From Nonomuraea coxensis DSM 45129 (GTDB lineage Bacteria; Actinomycetota; Actinomycetes; Streptosporangiales; Streptosporangiaceae), in the NCBI RefSeq assembly GCF_019397265.1, contig NZ_CP068985.1, forward strand, positions 3,948,501 through 4,012,500: a DNA stretch of 64,000 nt, in the 5' to 3' direction. Position numbers and translations under genes: made by a program. The notes under the pieces were generated by a model. It made no database searches and was not told the DNA's origin. It saw nothing but the letters and a program-made list of their open reading frames with translations. How positions within the stretch are numbered: position 1 is the stretch's first letter; each line of letters begins with the position of its first letter. Below, in pieces: positions 52,590 through 62,301 of this stretch.

Positions 52590-53836
52590 CCCCCGGTGGG
52601 CGGCTGTGACGCGCCGGTGGGAGGCACGGAGGCGGGAGGCACGGCGGTGGGAGGCGCAGCGGCAGGAGGCACGGCGGTGGGAGGCGCGGCGGCAGGAGGC
52701 ACGGCGGCGCCCGTGTGGGCCACCTCCAGCAGCAGGTCGCACAGGGCGTCCGCGGCGTCCACGCGGCCCAGCCGGGCCGCGGCCTGCCCCATCGAGGCGC
52801 GCAGCCCGGGATCGGCCAGCAGCGGCATCAGCTCGGCCAGGAGCTGGTCGGCCGTCGGCCCCGGCTCCAGCAGCGCCCGCGCCGCCCCCGCCGAGGCCAG
52901 GTAGCCGGCGTTCTTGCGCTGCTCGTCGCCGCCGGTCGGGATGAGCGGGATCAGCACGGCGGGCTTGCCGATCGCGGTCAGCTCCGACACCGTCCCCGCG
53001 CCGCTGCGCGCGATCACCACGTCGGCCGCGGCGAACAGGTCGGCCAGCTCCGCCCCCACGTACGGCACCGGGTGGTAGCGGTCGGCCAGCTCGGCGGGCA
53101 CCGGCACCGCGCGCATCTGCTCGATCCAGTTGGGCCCGCACTGGTGCACGACCTGCGCGTGCGGCAGCAGCCGCGGCAGGATCTCGGCGATGAGCGTGTT
53201 GATCTGCTTGCTGCCCTGCGCGCCGCCGGTCACGTAGACGAGCGGCACCTCGAACGTCAGCCCGAACAGGTCGTAGGCCGCGGCCCGGTTGCCGGCCAGC
53301 AGCTCCGGCCGCACCGGGTTGCCGGTCACCACGGCCTTGGCGCGGGCGGAGGCGGGCAGGTGCTCCAGCGACGACTCGTGCGACAGCGCGATCCGGGTGG
53401 CGAGGCGCGACAGGATCCGGTTGGCCAGCCCCACGACGGTCGTCTGCTCGTGCATGACGAGCGGGCGGCGGATCAGCTTGGCCGCCACGCCGATGGGCAC
53501 CGCCACGTAGCCCCCGGTGGACAGCACCACGTCGGGCAGGTAGCGGGCCGCGTGCCCGATCGCCTGGAACACCCCGACCGGGACGCGGAACACGTCCGCG
53601 ATGTTCGTGCCCAGCTCCCGCAGGTTGGGGCGGCGGCGCAGCTTGCCGGTCGTGATCGCCTTGAACGGGATGCCGTGCTCGGCCGTGATCCTGGCCTCCA
53701 GGCCGTTCGCGGTGCCGACCCAGAGCACGTCGTGCGGCACCTGGCGGCGCTGGAAGGCGGACAGCGTCGTCAGGGCCGGGTAGGTGTGACCGCCGGTGCC
53801 GCCGCCGGTGATCAACAGTCGCAGGGTTCGTGACAT
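52535..53836 (-). CDS. MurG-like glycosyltransferase with repeat tail
   Basis: 433 residues of glycosyltransferase family 28. MurG signatures: LLITGGGTGGHTYPALT, VVLSTGGYVAVPIGVAA, VMHEQTTVVGLANRIL, VVTGNPVRPELL, TGGAQGSKQIN and RSGAGTVSELTAIGKPAVLIPL. It would transfer GlcNAc from UDP-GlcNAc to a lipid-linked sugar, as in lipid II synthesis. A dcw-cluster neighbourhood is absent, so it is probably a second MurG. The last 75 residues are a Pro/Ala repeat (PPAAAPPTAV type) not normal for MurG. The start is 4 bp downstream of the FGE stop, same strand. Its 3' end overlaps paralog C by 55 bp. Confidence 0.82.
   Translation of the reverse strand: MSRTLRLLITGGGTGGHTYPALTTLSAFQRRQVPHDVLWVGTANGLEARITAEHGIPFKAITTGKLRRRPNLRELGTNIADVFRVPVGVFQAIGHAARYLPDVVLSTGGYVAVPIGVAAKLIRRPLVMHEQTTVVGLANRILSRLATRIALSHESSLEHLPASARAKAVVTGNPVRPELLAGNRAAAYDLFGLTFEVPLVYVTGGAQGSKQINTLIAEILPRLLPHAQVVHQCGPNWIEQMRAVPVPAELADRYHPVPYVGAELADLFAAADVVIARSGAGTVSELTAIGKPAVLIPLIPTGGDEQRKNAGYLASAGAARALLEPGPTADQLLAELMPLLADPGLRASMGQAAARLGRVDAADALCDLLLEVAHTGAAVPPAAAPPTAVPPAAAPPTAVPPASVPPTGASQPPTGGQGSPGGPGTSFGAPGSR
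52611..52710. repeat. 30-bp tandem repeat in the murG-like gene
   Basis: Perfect or one-mismatch 30-bp units at 52641-52670 and 52671-52700, with a degenerate copy at 52611-52640 and a partial at 52701. Each encodes one Pro/Ala/Thr decapeptide of the C-terminal tail. Confidence 0.75.
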
Positions 53837-53840
53837 GCGA

Positions 53841-54752
53841 TCAGAGTATGGCCGCGCAGCGGAAACCGGTGTGCCCGGTCGCCGAGTCGGGGGTGTTGGA
53901 GGTGCGCGCGGCCACCCGGTAGCGGTTGCAGTAGGAGTCGTGGCACATGTACGACCCGCCGCGGATCACCTTCGCGCTGCCCTCGGCCGGCCCGGCCGGG
54001 TTCTCCGCGTACGGCTGCCACTCCGTGCCCCACCAGTCGGCGGTCCACTCCCACACGTTCCCGGCGACGTTGTAGAGCCCGTAGCCGTTGGGCTGGAACG
54101 ACTTGACCGGTACGGTCCCCTTGCTCGGCGCGGTGGGGAAGTGGCCTTGCCAGATGTTGCACCGCTGCCGCCCGTTCGGCGCCAGCTCGTCGCCCCAGGG
54201 GAAGCGCTTGCGCTCCAGCCCGCCGCGGGCGGCCATCTCCCACTCGGCCTCGGTGGGCAGCCGCTTGCCCGCCCAGGCGGCGTAGGCGTTCGCGTCGTTC
54301 CACGAGACGTGCACGACGGGATGGTTCTGCCGGGCGCCGATCGACGAGCCGGGCCCCTCCGGGGTGCGCCAGGCGGCCCCCTCGACGCCGGCCCACCAGG
54401 GGGCGCCGGCCACGGTGGCGTCGATGACGCCCGCGGTGGCGAACTGCCGGAACACGAACGACCAGCCGATCCGCTCGGCCTCGGTGACGTACCCCGTCTC
54501 CTTGACGAACGTGGCGAACTGGGCGTTCGTCACGCACGCCGGGTCGATCATGAACGGGTCCAGCCGCACCTCGCGGACCGGTCCTTCGGCGTCCTCAGGA
54601 CGGGCGTCCCAGTCGTCGCCGCCCATGAGGAACGTGCCGCCCGGGATGCGTACCATGCCGCGCGGCGGCGCCGGCCGCCGCGCGGTCAGGACGGCCGGCC
54701 GCGGCTGCGACGTGGCGGGGCCCTCCCTGCTCGGGCCACAGCAAGCGCTCAA
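53841..54752 (-). CDS. Formylglycine-generating enzyme (FGE/sulfatase modifying)
   Basis: 303 residues. FGE-sulfatase fold: GTFLMGGDDWDARPEDAEGP, HPVVHVSWNDANAYAAWAGK, RLPTEAEWEMAARGG, GNVWEWTADWW, and the copper-binding catalytic pair in GSYMCHDSYCNRYRVAAR (C270, C275), so it should convert sulfatase Cys to formylglycine. No sulfatase lies in the window. N-terminus MSACCGPSREG is like other actinobacterial FGEs and supports a TTG start at 54752 after GGGGGG. Together with the MurG-like gene, 4 bp downstream, it may form an operon. Confidence 0.87.
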   Translation of the reverse strand: MSACCGPSREGPATSQPRPAVLTARRPAPPRGMVRIPGGTFLMGGDDWDARPEDAEGPVREVRLDPFMIDPACVTNAQFATFVKETGYVTEAERIGWSFVFRQFATAGVIDATVAGAPWWAGVEGAAWRTPEGPGSSIGARQNHPVVHVSWNDANAYAAWAGKRLPTEAEWEMAARGGLERKRFPWGDELAPNGRQRCNIWQGHFPTAPSKGTVPVKSFQPNGYGLYNVAGNVWEWTADWWGTEWQPYAENPAGPAEGSAKVIRGGSYMCHDSYCNRYRVAARTSNTPDSATGHTGFRCAAIL

Positions 54753-54877
54753 AGTCCCCCCAAACGTGTCATTCCACCAAGGAAGGGTAGCCCTTGAACC
54801 ATGCCCCCGATCACACGGCCGCCGCTGCTCACCCCTCGCGTCATGCCGTGAAACCGGCAGAGCGGTAGCGTCTTCCC

Positions 54878-55837
54878 ATGCGACTCGGCGTGCTGGACAT
54901 CGGCTCGAACACGGTGCATCTCCTCGTCGTGGACGCCCATCACGGCGCCCGGCCCATCCCCGCGTACTCCCACAAGGAGGAGCTGCGCCTGACGGAGTAC
55001 CTCGGCGAGGACAACCGGCTCGCCGAGCGGGGTGTCGAGCGGCTGTGCGCCTTCGTCAAGGAGGCCGTCGAGCTGGCCGAGGACAAGGGCGTGGAGGACC
55101 TGCTCGGCTTCGCCACCTCCGCCGTGCGCGAGGCGGCCAACGGCGAGGAGGTGCTGGCGCGCGTCGAGGACGGCTGCGGCGTGCGCATCGAGGTGCTGTC
55201 CGGGCGCGACGAGGCCCGGCTGACCTTCCTCGCCGTGCGCCGGTGGTTCGGCTGGTCGTCGGGGCGGCTGCTCGCCTTCGACATCGGCGGCGGCTCGCTG
55301 GAGATCGCGGCCGGCGTGGACGAGGAGCCCGACGTGGCCGTCTCGCTGCCGCTGGGGGCCGGGCGGCTGACCCGCGACTGGTTCACCGCCGACCCGCCGC
55401 CCGCCGACGAGGTGCGCAGGCTGCGGCGGCACGTCCGCACCGAGATCGCGCGCACCGTCGGCTCCGTCGTGCGCCACGGCCGGCCCCACCGCGCCGTCGC
55501 CACCTCCAAGACCTTCAAGCAGCTCGCCAGGATCGCCGGGGCCGCGCCCACCAGCGAGGGCCTGTACGTGCCCCGCCGCCTCACCCGCCAGGACACCGCC
55601 GACTGGGTGACCAAGCTCACCGGGATGAGCGCGGCCGAGCGGGGGCGGCTGTCCGGGGTGTCCGAGGGGCGGGCCGCGCAGCTCGCGGCGGGGGCGCTGG
55701 TCGCGGACGCGGCCATGGACCTGTTCGAGGTGGACCGCCTGGAGGTGTGCCCGTGGGCGCTGCGCGAGGGCGTCATCCTGCGCCGGCTCGACCTGCTGCC
55801 GGGCCGGCTCGACCCGTCGGGGCTGGTCGCGGACTGA
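54878..55837 (+). CDS. ppx: Ppx/GppA phosphatase
   Basis: 319 residues of the exopolyphosphatase/guanosine pentaphosphatase family. [16 protein letters not shown] (phosphate 1), [30 protein letters not shown] and [15 protein letters not shown] (phosphate 2) are the ASKHA-fold signatures. It hydrolyses inorganic polyphosphate from the end or pppGpp to ppGpp, affecting the stringent response; sequence alone does not separate these. It is shorter than the two-domain E. coli form, as is normal in actinomycetes. Divergent from the FGE gene. Confidence 0.9.
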   Translation: MRLGVLDIGSNTVHLLVVDAHHGARPIPAYSHKEELRLTEYLGEDNRLAERGVERLCAFVKEAVELAEDKGVEDLLGFATSAVREAANGEEVLARVEDGCGVRIEVLSGRDEARLTFLAVRRWFGWSSGRLLAFDIGGGSLEIAAGVDEEPDVAVSLPLGAGRLTRDWFTADPPPADEVRRLRRHVRTEIARTVGSVVRHGRPHRAVATSKTFKQLARIAGAAPTSEGLYVPRRLTRQDTADWVTKLTGMSAAERGRLSGVSEGRAAQLAAGALVADAAMDLFEVDRLEVCPWALREGVILRRLDLLPGRLDPSGLVAD

Positions 55838-55915
55838 CCCGGCTCGCGTCCAAGTAAGGGCGATATATCCGCATAAGTTGGCATAACCCGCTGGTGATCG
55901 GGAACTTTCCGCCAG

Positions 55916-56209
55916 ATGTTGGACGTGCTCGGCGCCATCGGGTCCCTGCTGGTCGTGCTGCTGCTCATCGCCGCCGCGATCGCCGTCACCGCCGTGATCG
56001 CCCTGGCCGCGTTCGTCGTCATGGCGGGCTCCATGGTCCGCTGGAGGCACCTGTGGCGGCGCCTGACGGGCCGGGAGCGGCGGCTGACCGTGAAGCTGAG
56101 CGGCGAGCGCGTCCCCGAGCGGCGGCGGGGCGAGCTGAGCGGCCGCACTCCGCGCCTGCGCCGCCACTTTCCCCTGGAGGTCAGGCGACGTCGCGGCGCA
56201 GGGGTCTGA
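55916..56209 (+). CDS. Small membrane protein with basic tail
   Basis: 97 residues. One long hydrophobic N-terminal segment, perhaps two helices (LLVVLLLIAAAIAVTAVIAL and FVVMAG), is followed by a very basic C-terminal tail (RWRHLWRRLTGRERR; RHFPLEVRRRRGAGV). The 3' end overlaps the convergent ABC permease by 29 bp. There is no ribosome site and no recognised family, so the call is tentative. Confidence 0.45.
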   Translation: MLDVLGAIGSLLVVLLLIAAAIAVTAVIALAAFVVMAGSMVRWRHLWRRLTGRERRLTVKLSGERVPERRRGELSGRTPRLRRHFPLEVRRRRGAGV

Positions 56210-56974
56210 GCAGCGCCGCCGAGCTCGCCAGCGCCGCGTACCCGAGCAGGACCAGCGCCCCGGCCAGGGGTGACAGCAGGCGGACGGGCTCGCTGGACAA
56301 CTGCTGGGCCAGGGCGTCGGCCACGGCCGTGAAGTCGGTCAGCGCCGCGGTCGCGCCGCCGGGCAGCAGGGGATAGAGGTGACGGACGCCCGGGATCATC
56401 ATGAGCAGCAGCTCCGCCCCGTACAGGTAGCCGACCACCACGCACAGCGCCGCGACCTGGTGGCGGATCAGCGCGCCCATGCCCACGCCGAGCACCGTGT
56501 AGGCGGCCATCGCGACCGCCAGGCGGGCCAGGAGCTCGATGACGGTCCCGGCGCTCAGGCCCAGGGCGACGCCGCGGGCCGCGGCGGCCCCGAACAGCGA
56601 CACGGCGGCGGTGCCCGACAGGACGAGCCCGTAGACCATGCCCGCGCACCCGTGGACGGCGAGCTTGGCGGCCAGCACGCGCCAGCGGTCCGGCGCGTAC
56701 AGGAACGTGAAGGTGATGGTCCGGTGCCGGTACTCGGAGGTCACGGCCAGGGTGCCGACGGCGGCCGGGACGAACGCGGTGAAGCCGAGAAAGCCGAGGA
56801 CGGCCCGGACGCCGGCCTCGGTGTGCAGCCCCGGCATCGGCGGGTCGAAGTTCTCCGGCCCGACGAGGGCCAGCAGCCCGATCAGGCCACCGCCGAGGAG
56901 AGCGGCGGCGAGCAGGGTGCCCAGCCACGTCCGGGTCGCGAGCAGCCTGCGGAACTCCGCGTGGATCAGGGGTC

Positions 56975-56978
<4 letters not shown>
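56181..56978 (-). CDS. ABC-2 type transporter permease
   Basis: 265 residues, six membrane segments (for example WLGTLLAAALLGGGLIGLLAL; LLARLAVAMAAYTVLGVGMG; VVGYLYGAELLLMM). Its MRPLIHAEFRRLLATRTW start and SEYRHRTITFTFLYAPDR loop are typical of ABC-2 membrane subunits of drug, lantibiotic or Na+ exporters. The ATG overlaps the ATPase stop (ATGA). Dimeric permease of the ATPase encoded upstream. Confidence 0.87.
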
Positions 56979-57864
<886 letters not shown>

Positions 57865-57868
<4 letters not shown>

Positions 57869-58227
57869 GCGGCCCTCGCCCGGATGGTCCCGGCGAGCCG
57901 GTCGGCGCCGGCAACCGAGATCACGACCTCGTCGAACTCGCCGCCGGAACCCCCGCGGTCCAGCAGCAGCCGCAGTCCGGGCAGGTGGCGGTTCACCGAC
58001 ACCAGTTGCCGTGGGCCGCCGTGGAGGCCCCACACGCCGATCTTGGTGTGGCCGGACACGGCCAGTCCGCTGCGCGCGCCGCGCGGGACGCGCAGCGGCT
58101 GAGCGGTGGCGTCCGCCCGCCGGACGGCCGCCAGGGGGATGACGTGCCGGGCGCGGCCGGCGAAGAACCGCTCCCAGGGACCGAACTCCACGACGATCGA
58201 GGCGCCGTCGATGATGACTGTCGCCAT
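57865..58227 (-). CDS. Small protein of the ABC operon, PH-like
   Basis: 120 residues, not in a recognised family. Mostly beta: VIIDGASIVVEFGPWERFFAGR, HVIPLAAVRRADATAQPLRV and FDEVVISVAGADRLAGTI resemble a bacterial PH-like fold. No signal or membrane helix. It overlaps the ATPase start by 4 bp and is 3 bp from the regulator gene, so it is an integral part of the operon, perhaps a membrane-associated adaptor. Confidence 0.65.
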
Positions 58228-58230
58228 GTG

Positions 58231-58776
58231 TCAACCTTCTTCCGTCAGGGGGAGCAGCATCGTCGCCAGCAGCCGGGGCGTGCGCCCCGGCCGCGGCTCG
58301 TTGGCGAGCAGGGGCTGGACCAGGGCGGCGAACCCCTGCGCGAAACGTACGAACTCCTCGTCGTCCAGGTGCAGCACCACCTGCTGGTAGCCGACGCCGT
58401 CGGCCGCCAGGTCGATGTGCTCCCTGGCCAGGTAGCGCGAGAACTCCGCCAGCAGGCCGGCCATGAACGCGGTGAAGTGCCGCGCGTGCTCCTCGGGGGA
58501 GGCCGAGGCCAGCGCTTCGGGGGAGGGGGTGACCCCGCCCTCCGGCACCGCGTACACCCGCTCGGTGGCGCCGCCGACCTTGCGCTCCTCCACCACCTGC
58601 AGCAGGCCGGCCCGCGCCAGCGTGGCGATGTGCCGGTAGAGCGTCGCCTGCGGCACGTCGGGCAGCAGGCCCGCCAGGTCGGACGACGTGCGGCGGGCGC
58701 CGGCGGCGGCGCGCAGGATGCGGATGCGCACGGGGTGCAGCGCCAGCTGCGCCCAGTGCTCTGCGGATGTCCTCAC
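58231..58776 (-). CDS. ArsR-like winged-helix regulator of the ABC operon
   Basis: 181 residues. The N-terminal winged helix is LHPVRIRILRAAAGARRTSSDLAGL with the recognition helix PQATLYRHIATLARAGLLQVVEER. The C-terminal part (residues about 90-180) is a helical effector domain unlike small metal-sensing ArsR proteins, and no metal-binding Cys is present. It heads the operon, and a 16-bp palindrome lies 13 bp upstream of its GTG, so it probably represses itself and the transporter. Ligand unknown, perhaps the transported drug. Confidence 0.83.
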   Translation of the reverse strand: MRTSAEHWAQLALHPVRIRILRAAAGARRTSSDLAGLLPDVPQATLYRHIATLARAGLLQVVEERKVGGATERVYAVPEGGVTPSPEALASASPEEHARHFTAFMAGLLAEFSRYLAREHIDLAADGVGYQQVVLHLDDEEFVRFAQGFAALVQPLLANEPRPGRTPRLLATMLLPLTEEG

Positions 58777-58788
58777 ACCCAGACACTA

Positions 58789-58804
58789 TCATTATCGATA
58801 ATGA
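58789..58804. promoter_or_regulatory. Perfect 16-bp palindrome, operator of the ABC operon
   Basis: TCATTATCGATAATGA, with no spacer, lies 13 bp before the regulator start. It is AT-rich in a very GC-rich region. It also recalls Fur/Zur-type boxes (ATAATGAGAATGA continues to the right). Confidence 0.6.
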
Positions 58805-58869
58805 GAATGAACGGGGAAGGCGAACGGCGGGAAGGCGGTGGCCGCCTTCCCGCCGTCAGGGAAAGGGCG

Positions 58870-59328
58870 TCAGCGTGAGGCGGGGGAGGAGTGGTGGTCG
58901 GCGGACATCAGGTGGGGCCCGGCGGCCCCGGGCATGTACCGGAGGCGCTTCTCCAGGCACACCACCGCCCCGTTCTCCCGCTTGTTGGTGAAGCGGATGT
59001 CGTCGGCGAGCGCCCGCATGATCATCAGCCCGCGCCCGTGCTCGGCCCCCGGCTTGGGCTCCTCGAGCTTGTCCGGGTCGAAACCGTGACCGGTGTCCAC
59101 GACCCGGATGATGCACCGGTCGTCGTGGACGTTGGCGCTGACGGTGTACTCGTCGCTCGGCTCGGCGTGCCGGATCACGTTGGCGCAGGCCTCGGTGAGC
59201 ATGAGTTCGATGTCGTCGCGGATCTGGCCCTCGACGCCGAGCGAGCGCAGAGTGCCGTCCAGCATCTGCCTGATCAGCGGGACGCTCGCGGCATCCCTCG
59301 GCAGCCGGAGCGCTATCGAGGCCTCCAC
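58870..59328 (-). CDS. RsbW/SpoIIAB-like anti-sigma kinase (HATPase_c)
   Basis: 152 residues. The GHKL ATPase has the N-box LTEACANVIRHAEPSDEY, G1 VVDTGHGFDPDKL and G2 AEHGRGLMIMRALAD. Proteins of this type bind a sigma factor or an anti-anti-sigma protein and are released by a partner switch. Neither a sigma gene nor an STAS gene lies nearby, so its partner is elsewhere, as is common in actinomycetes. GTG start at 59328 with AAGGAG upstream. C-terminal tail is basic. Confidence 0.87.
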   Translation of the reverse strand: MEASIALRLPRDAASVPLIRQMLDGTLRSLGVEGQIRDDIELMLTEACANVIRHAEPSDEYTVSANVHDDRCIIRVVDTGHGFDPDKLEEPKPGAEHGRGLMIMRALADDIRFTNKRENGAVVCLEKRLRYMPGAAGPHLMSADHHSSPASR

Positions 59329-59425
59329 GACTTCTCCTTCCCTGCGGAACGCGTGGCTGCCTTCTGCCCGAGATCGCGGGACGCAATCGTCGGGGGCCGC
59401 GCATGTGACGTCCGGGGAGGCCGGC

Positions 59426-59971
59426 TCACATGTCCACGAGCCGCCGCGCCACCTCCATGGACGCCTTGGCGATCTCGTCCTCGGTCAGGCCGTCCTGCGC
59501 CGTCATCCACTTGCCCGCGTGCAGCGCGACCAGCGCCAGCGAGCGGCTGATCCGCTCCACCGGCGTGGCGCCGGGCTCGCTCAGCTCGGCCGTGAGCGCC
59601 AGCATCGCCTCGCGCATCTTGATGAGCTTCGGATGGGCGCGCAGGGCCGTCTGGTTGCGCTCCAGGAAGCGGGTGACCTCCAGGTGGCTGGGGCGGGCCA
59701 GGTTCGCGGCGTAGCGCTCCAGCAGCGAGCGGCGCGTCTCCGGCGTCCTCGGGCGCGTCCGCGCCCACTCCACCAGCTCCTCGATCTCGGCCACGCGCAG
59801 GTCGACCAGGCTCGCCACGATGTCGTCCTTGGTCTTGAAGTGGTAGTAGAGCGCGGCCTTCGTCACGCCGAGCTCCTCGGCGATCTCCCGCAGCGAGGTC
59901 GCCTCGTACCCCTGCTCGGTGAAGAGCCGCAGCGCGACCTCCTGAATCCGGGTACGCGTGTCTTCCCGCAC
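59426..59971 (-). CDS. TetR family transcriptional regulator
   Basis: 181 residues. The N-terminal TetR domain is TRIQEVALRLFTEQGYEATS, LREIAEELGVTKAALYYHFKTKDDI. The C-terminal domain is typical of the QacR/AcrR-like helical ligand pocket. GTG at 59971 is the likely start, and an AT-rich stretch (AAGTAAGTA) lies upstream. It is divergent from the GNAT gene at 60071, a candidate target. Ligand unknown. Confidence 0.88.
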   Translation of the reverse strand: MREDTRTRIQEVALRLFTEQGYEATSLREIAEELGVTKAALYYHFKTKDDIVASLVDLRVAEIEELVEWARTRPRTPETRRSLLERYAANLARPSHLEVTRFLERNQTALRAHPKLIKMREAMLALTAELSEPGATPVERISRSLALVALHAGKWMTAQDGLTEDEIAKASMEVARRLVDM

Positions 59972-60070
59972 TGTGCACCATTTTCGACTTGACGGCCGGT
60001 AAGTAAGTATCCAGCTTATGCGGCGAAAAAGGAGAGGTGCCCGCTGGGGGTTTTGACGACAATTGTCCCC

Positions 60071-61000
60071 ATGCACACCTTCCGACGACCGCGCCCGGAC
60101 GACGCGGCCGCCCTGTACGACCTCGTCTCGGCCTACGAGACCGCCGTCCTCGGCGGACCGGACATGACCCTCCAGGACGTCGAGGACGAGCTCGCCGAGC
60201 CCGGCTTCGACCTCGACCGCGACGGCTGGGTCGCCGAAGGGCCTGGCGGCCGCCTGCTCGCCAACGCCTGGGCCTACGCCAACAGCGACAGCGACCTGGT
60301 CGACGTGGACGTCATCGTCCGCCCCGGCTCCGAGGAACTGATCGAACCGCTCTGGGAGAAGGTCCTCGGCCGCGCCCGCGAGCTGGCCGCCGAGCGCGGC
60401 CACGACGGCGCCACCGTCCACATCGGCGTCTACCGCGCCGACCAGGGCAAGCAGACCCTCGCCAAGGAGCACGGCTTCGAGCCCGGCACCAGCTTCCACC
60501 GCATGCGGATCGACTTCGACGGCCCGGTCGGGCCGCCCGCCCCGCCCGCCGGGCTCACGCTGCACTCCGGGGAGAGCGAGGAGGTACGGCGCGAGGCGCA
60601 CCGCGTCCACCAGGAGGGCTTCGCCGAGCACTTCGGGTTCGCCCCCGCCACCTACGAGCACTGGTACGAGCGCCGCCAGGCCCAGAACGCCACCGACTGG
60701 AGCCAGCTCGCCCTGGCCAGGATCGACGGCCGCCCGGCCGGCGTGGTCATCGGCACCGACCAGTTCCTGCCCGACCAGGGCTGCGGCTACGTCGCCACGC
60801 TCGCCGTGCTGCCCGAGTTCCGCGGGCGCGGCCTCGGCCGCTTCCTGCTCCTGCACGCCTTCGCCGCCGACGCCGCCCGCGGCAGGAAGGGCACGATCCT
60901 GCACGTCGACTCCAACAACACCACCCCGGCGCTCGACCTGTACGAGTCCGCCGGCATGCGCCAGGTGATGGCCTTCGACGTCTGGCGCCGCAGGCTCTAG
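60071..61000 (+). CDS. Two-domain GNAT acetyltransferase
   Basis: 309 residues, two GNAT folds. The first ends near 150; the second keeps the acetyl-CoA site LAVLPEFRGRGLGRFLLLHA (R-G-x-G-x-G) and SNNTTPALDLYESAGMRQV. Similar to mycothiol synthase-like and RimI-type fused enzymes, but it lacks the mycothiol synthase signature. ATG at 60071; an in-frame TTG at 60053 adds six residues. Its last bases overlap the helicase stop by 4 bp, convergently. Confidence 0.82.
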   Translation: MHTFRRPRPDDAAALYDLVSAYETAVLGGPDMTLQDVEDELAEPGFDLDRDGWVAEGPGGRLLANAWAYANSDSDLVDVDVIVRPGSEELIEPLWEKVLGRARELAAERGHDGATVHIGVYRADQGKQTLAKEHGFEPGTSFHRMRIDFDGPVGPPAPPAGLTLHSGESEEVRREAHRVHQEGFAEHFGFAPATYEHWYERRQAQNATDWSQLALARIDGRPAGVVIGTDQFLPDQGCGYVATLAVLPEFRGRGLGRFLLLHAFAADAARGRKGTILHVDSNNTTPALDLYESAGMRQVMAFDVWRRRL

Positions 61001-62301
61001 CCCCGGCCCGCCTCGATCCGGTGCCGGGACAGGTGCTCCAGCACCGCCTGGTTCGCCTCCCACCCGTCGGGGAACTTCACCGGCACCCCGAGCTGCACCG
61101 GCTCGGCCGACGGGTGGGCGTCCAGCAGCTCGGCGATCCCGGCCCTGGCCACCACCACGCAGGCGTGCCGGTGCCGGGAGGCGAGCACGCACAGCCGCCC
61201 CGACTCCAGGTGGAAGGCCGTCGCGTCGCGCCGCCCCGACAGCGGGTGCAGCACGATCGTCACGTCGTACTCGCGGCCCTGGAGCCGGTTGGCGGTGTCC
61301 ACGGTGATCTCCGGCGGCAGGCCGGCCGCGCGGATCGCCGCCACCTGGTCGCGGTGCGCGGCCCCGACCGCGATCCGGTCGGCGGTGACCGGCCGCTCGC
61401 CCTGCTCCGAGCCCGCCACCGCGCCGCGCTGCAGCAGCCGCTCCGCCAGCAGCGCCACCGCCCCCACCGCCTCGCCGTCGGTGCGCACGGTGTGCCGGTT
61501 GGGCAGCTCCAGCAGCGCCCACCCGGAGCGGGCCGCCTCTTCAAGTGCCCGGTCGTGCGGGGTGCCGAGGCCGCCGGTGACCAGCTCCATGCGCCGCTCG
61601 CCCGGCCCGGTGCCGGAACGGAACCCGGTGAACGGGTAGAACGCCCGCGACACCACCGGCGCGGCCGTCGCCGGCAGCCGCCACGACACCGGCAGCCGGT
61701 GCACCGGCAGGTCCGGGTTGTGCCGCAGCAGCACCGACACCGCGCTCTGCAGCGGGTCCCACGACAGCCCCGACCAGCGGTCGCCGTCCACGATCGAGAA
61801 CGGGTCGAGCTGCCCGGGATCGCCCACGAACAACGCCCGCTCGAACAGCCCCGCGATACGCAGCAGCTTGTCCGAGCGCATCTGGTAGGCCTCGTCCACG
61901 ATCGCCCACGGCCACCTGCGGTCGCCGATCCAGGCCCACTTGTCGGCCGTGGCGATGACGATGTCCGGATCGCCGAGGTCCTGCACCCGCGTGCCGACCC
62001 GGACGCCGGCCAGCTCCAGCAGGCGCGGCGGGGGCGCGTACGCGCCGGCCGACAGCCGGCCGACCGTCAGGTGCGGGTGCTTGTCGCAGATGCGCACCAC
62101 CAGGTCGTCGACCTGCTCGTTCGTCTGGGCGACGATCATCAGCGGCTCGCCGGTGGCCGCGAGGTGCGCCGCCGCGCGCACCACCAGCGTGGACTTGCCC
62201 GCGCCCGGCGGGGAGTCCACGACCACGCCCCGGTGCCGGGGCAGGTCGGCCAGCACGTCCGCGATGACCTGCTCGGGGCTGGGCTCCTGGCCGGTGGTCA
62301 C
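60997..62301 (-). CDS. Superfamily 1 (DNA2/NAM7-like) helicase
   Basis: 434 residues. Walker A VVVDSPPGAGKSTLVVRAA, motif Ia MIVAQTNEQVDDL, motif II WAIVDEAYQM, motif III LFVGDPGQLDPF, motif V/VI VDTANRLQGREYDVTIVL and VLASRHRHACVVV. It is short for a full SF1B helicase and has no N-terminal extension, so it may act with partners. GTG at 62301 overlaps the upstream stop (GTGA); an ATG at 62307 is too close to its GGAGGA. It belongs to a cluster with the two genes upstream. Confidence 0.85.
   Translation of the reverse strand: MTTGQEPSPEQVIADVLADLPRHRGVVVDSPPGAGKSTLVVRAAAHLAATGEPLMIVAQTNEQVDDLVVRICDKHPHLTVGRLSAGAYAPPPRLLELAGVRVGTRVQDLGDPDIVIATADKWAWIGDRRWPWAIVDEAYQMRSDKLLRIAGLFERALFVGDPGQLDPFSIVDGDRWSGLSWDPLQSAVSVLLRHNPDLPVHRLPVSWRLPATAAPVVSRAFYPFTGFRSGTGPGERRMELVTGGLGTPHDRALEEAARSGWALLELPNRHTVRTDGEAVGAVALLAERLLQRGAVAGSEQGERPVTADRIAVGAAHRDQVAAIRAAGLPPEITVDTANRLQGREYDVTIVLHPLSGRRDATAFHLESGRLCVLASRHRHACVVVARAGIAELLDAHPSAEPVQLGVPVKFPDGWEANQAVLEHLSRHRIEAGRG

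Noticed and set aside
59972..61522. Long open minus-strand frame upstream of the TetR gene
   Set aside because: It is antisense to the GNAT and helicase genes, with low-complexity composition; TetR similarity begins only at 59971.
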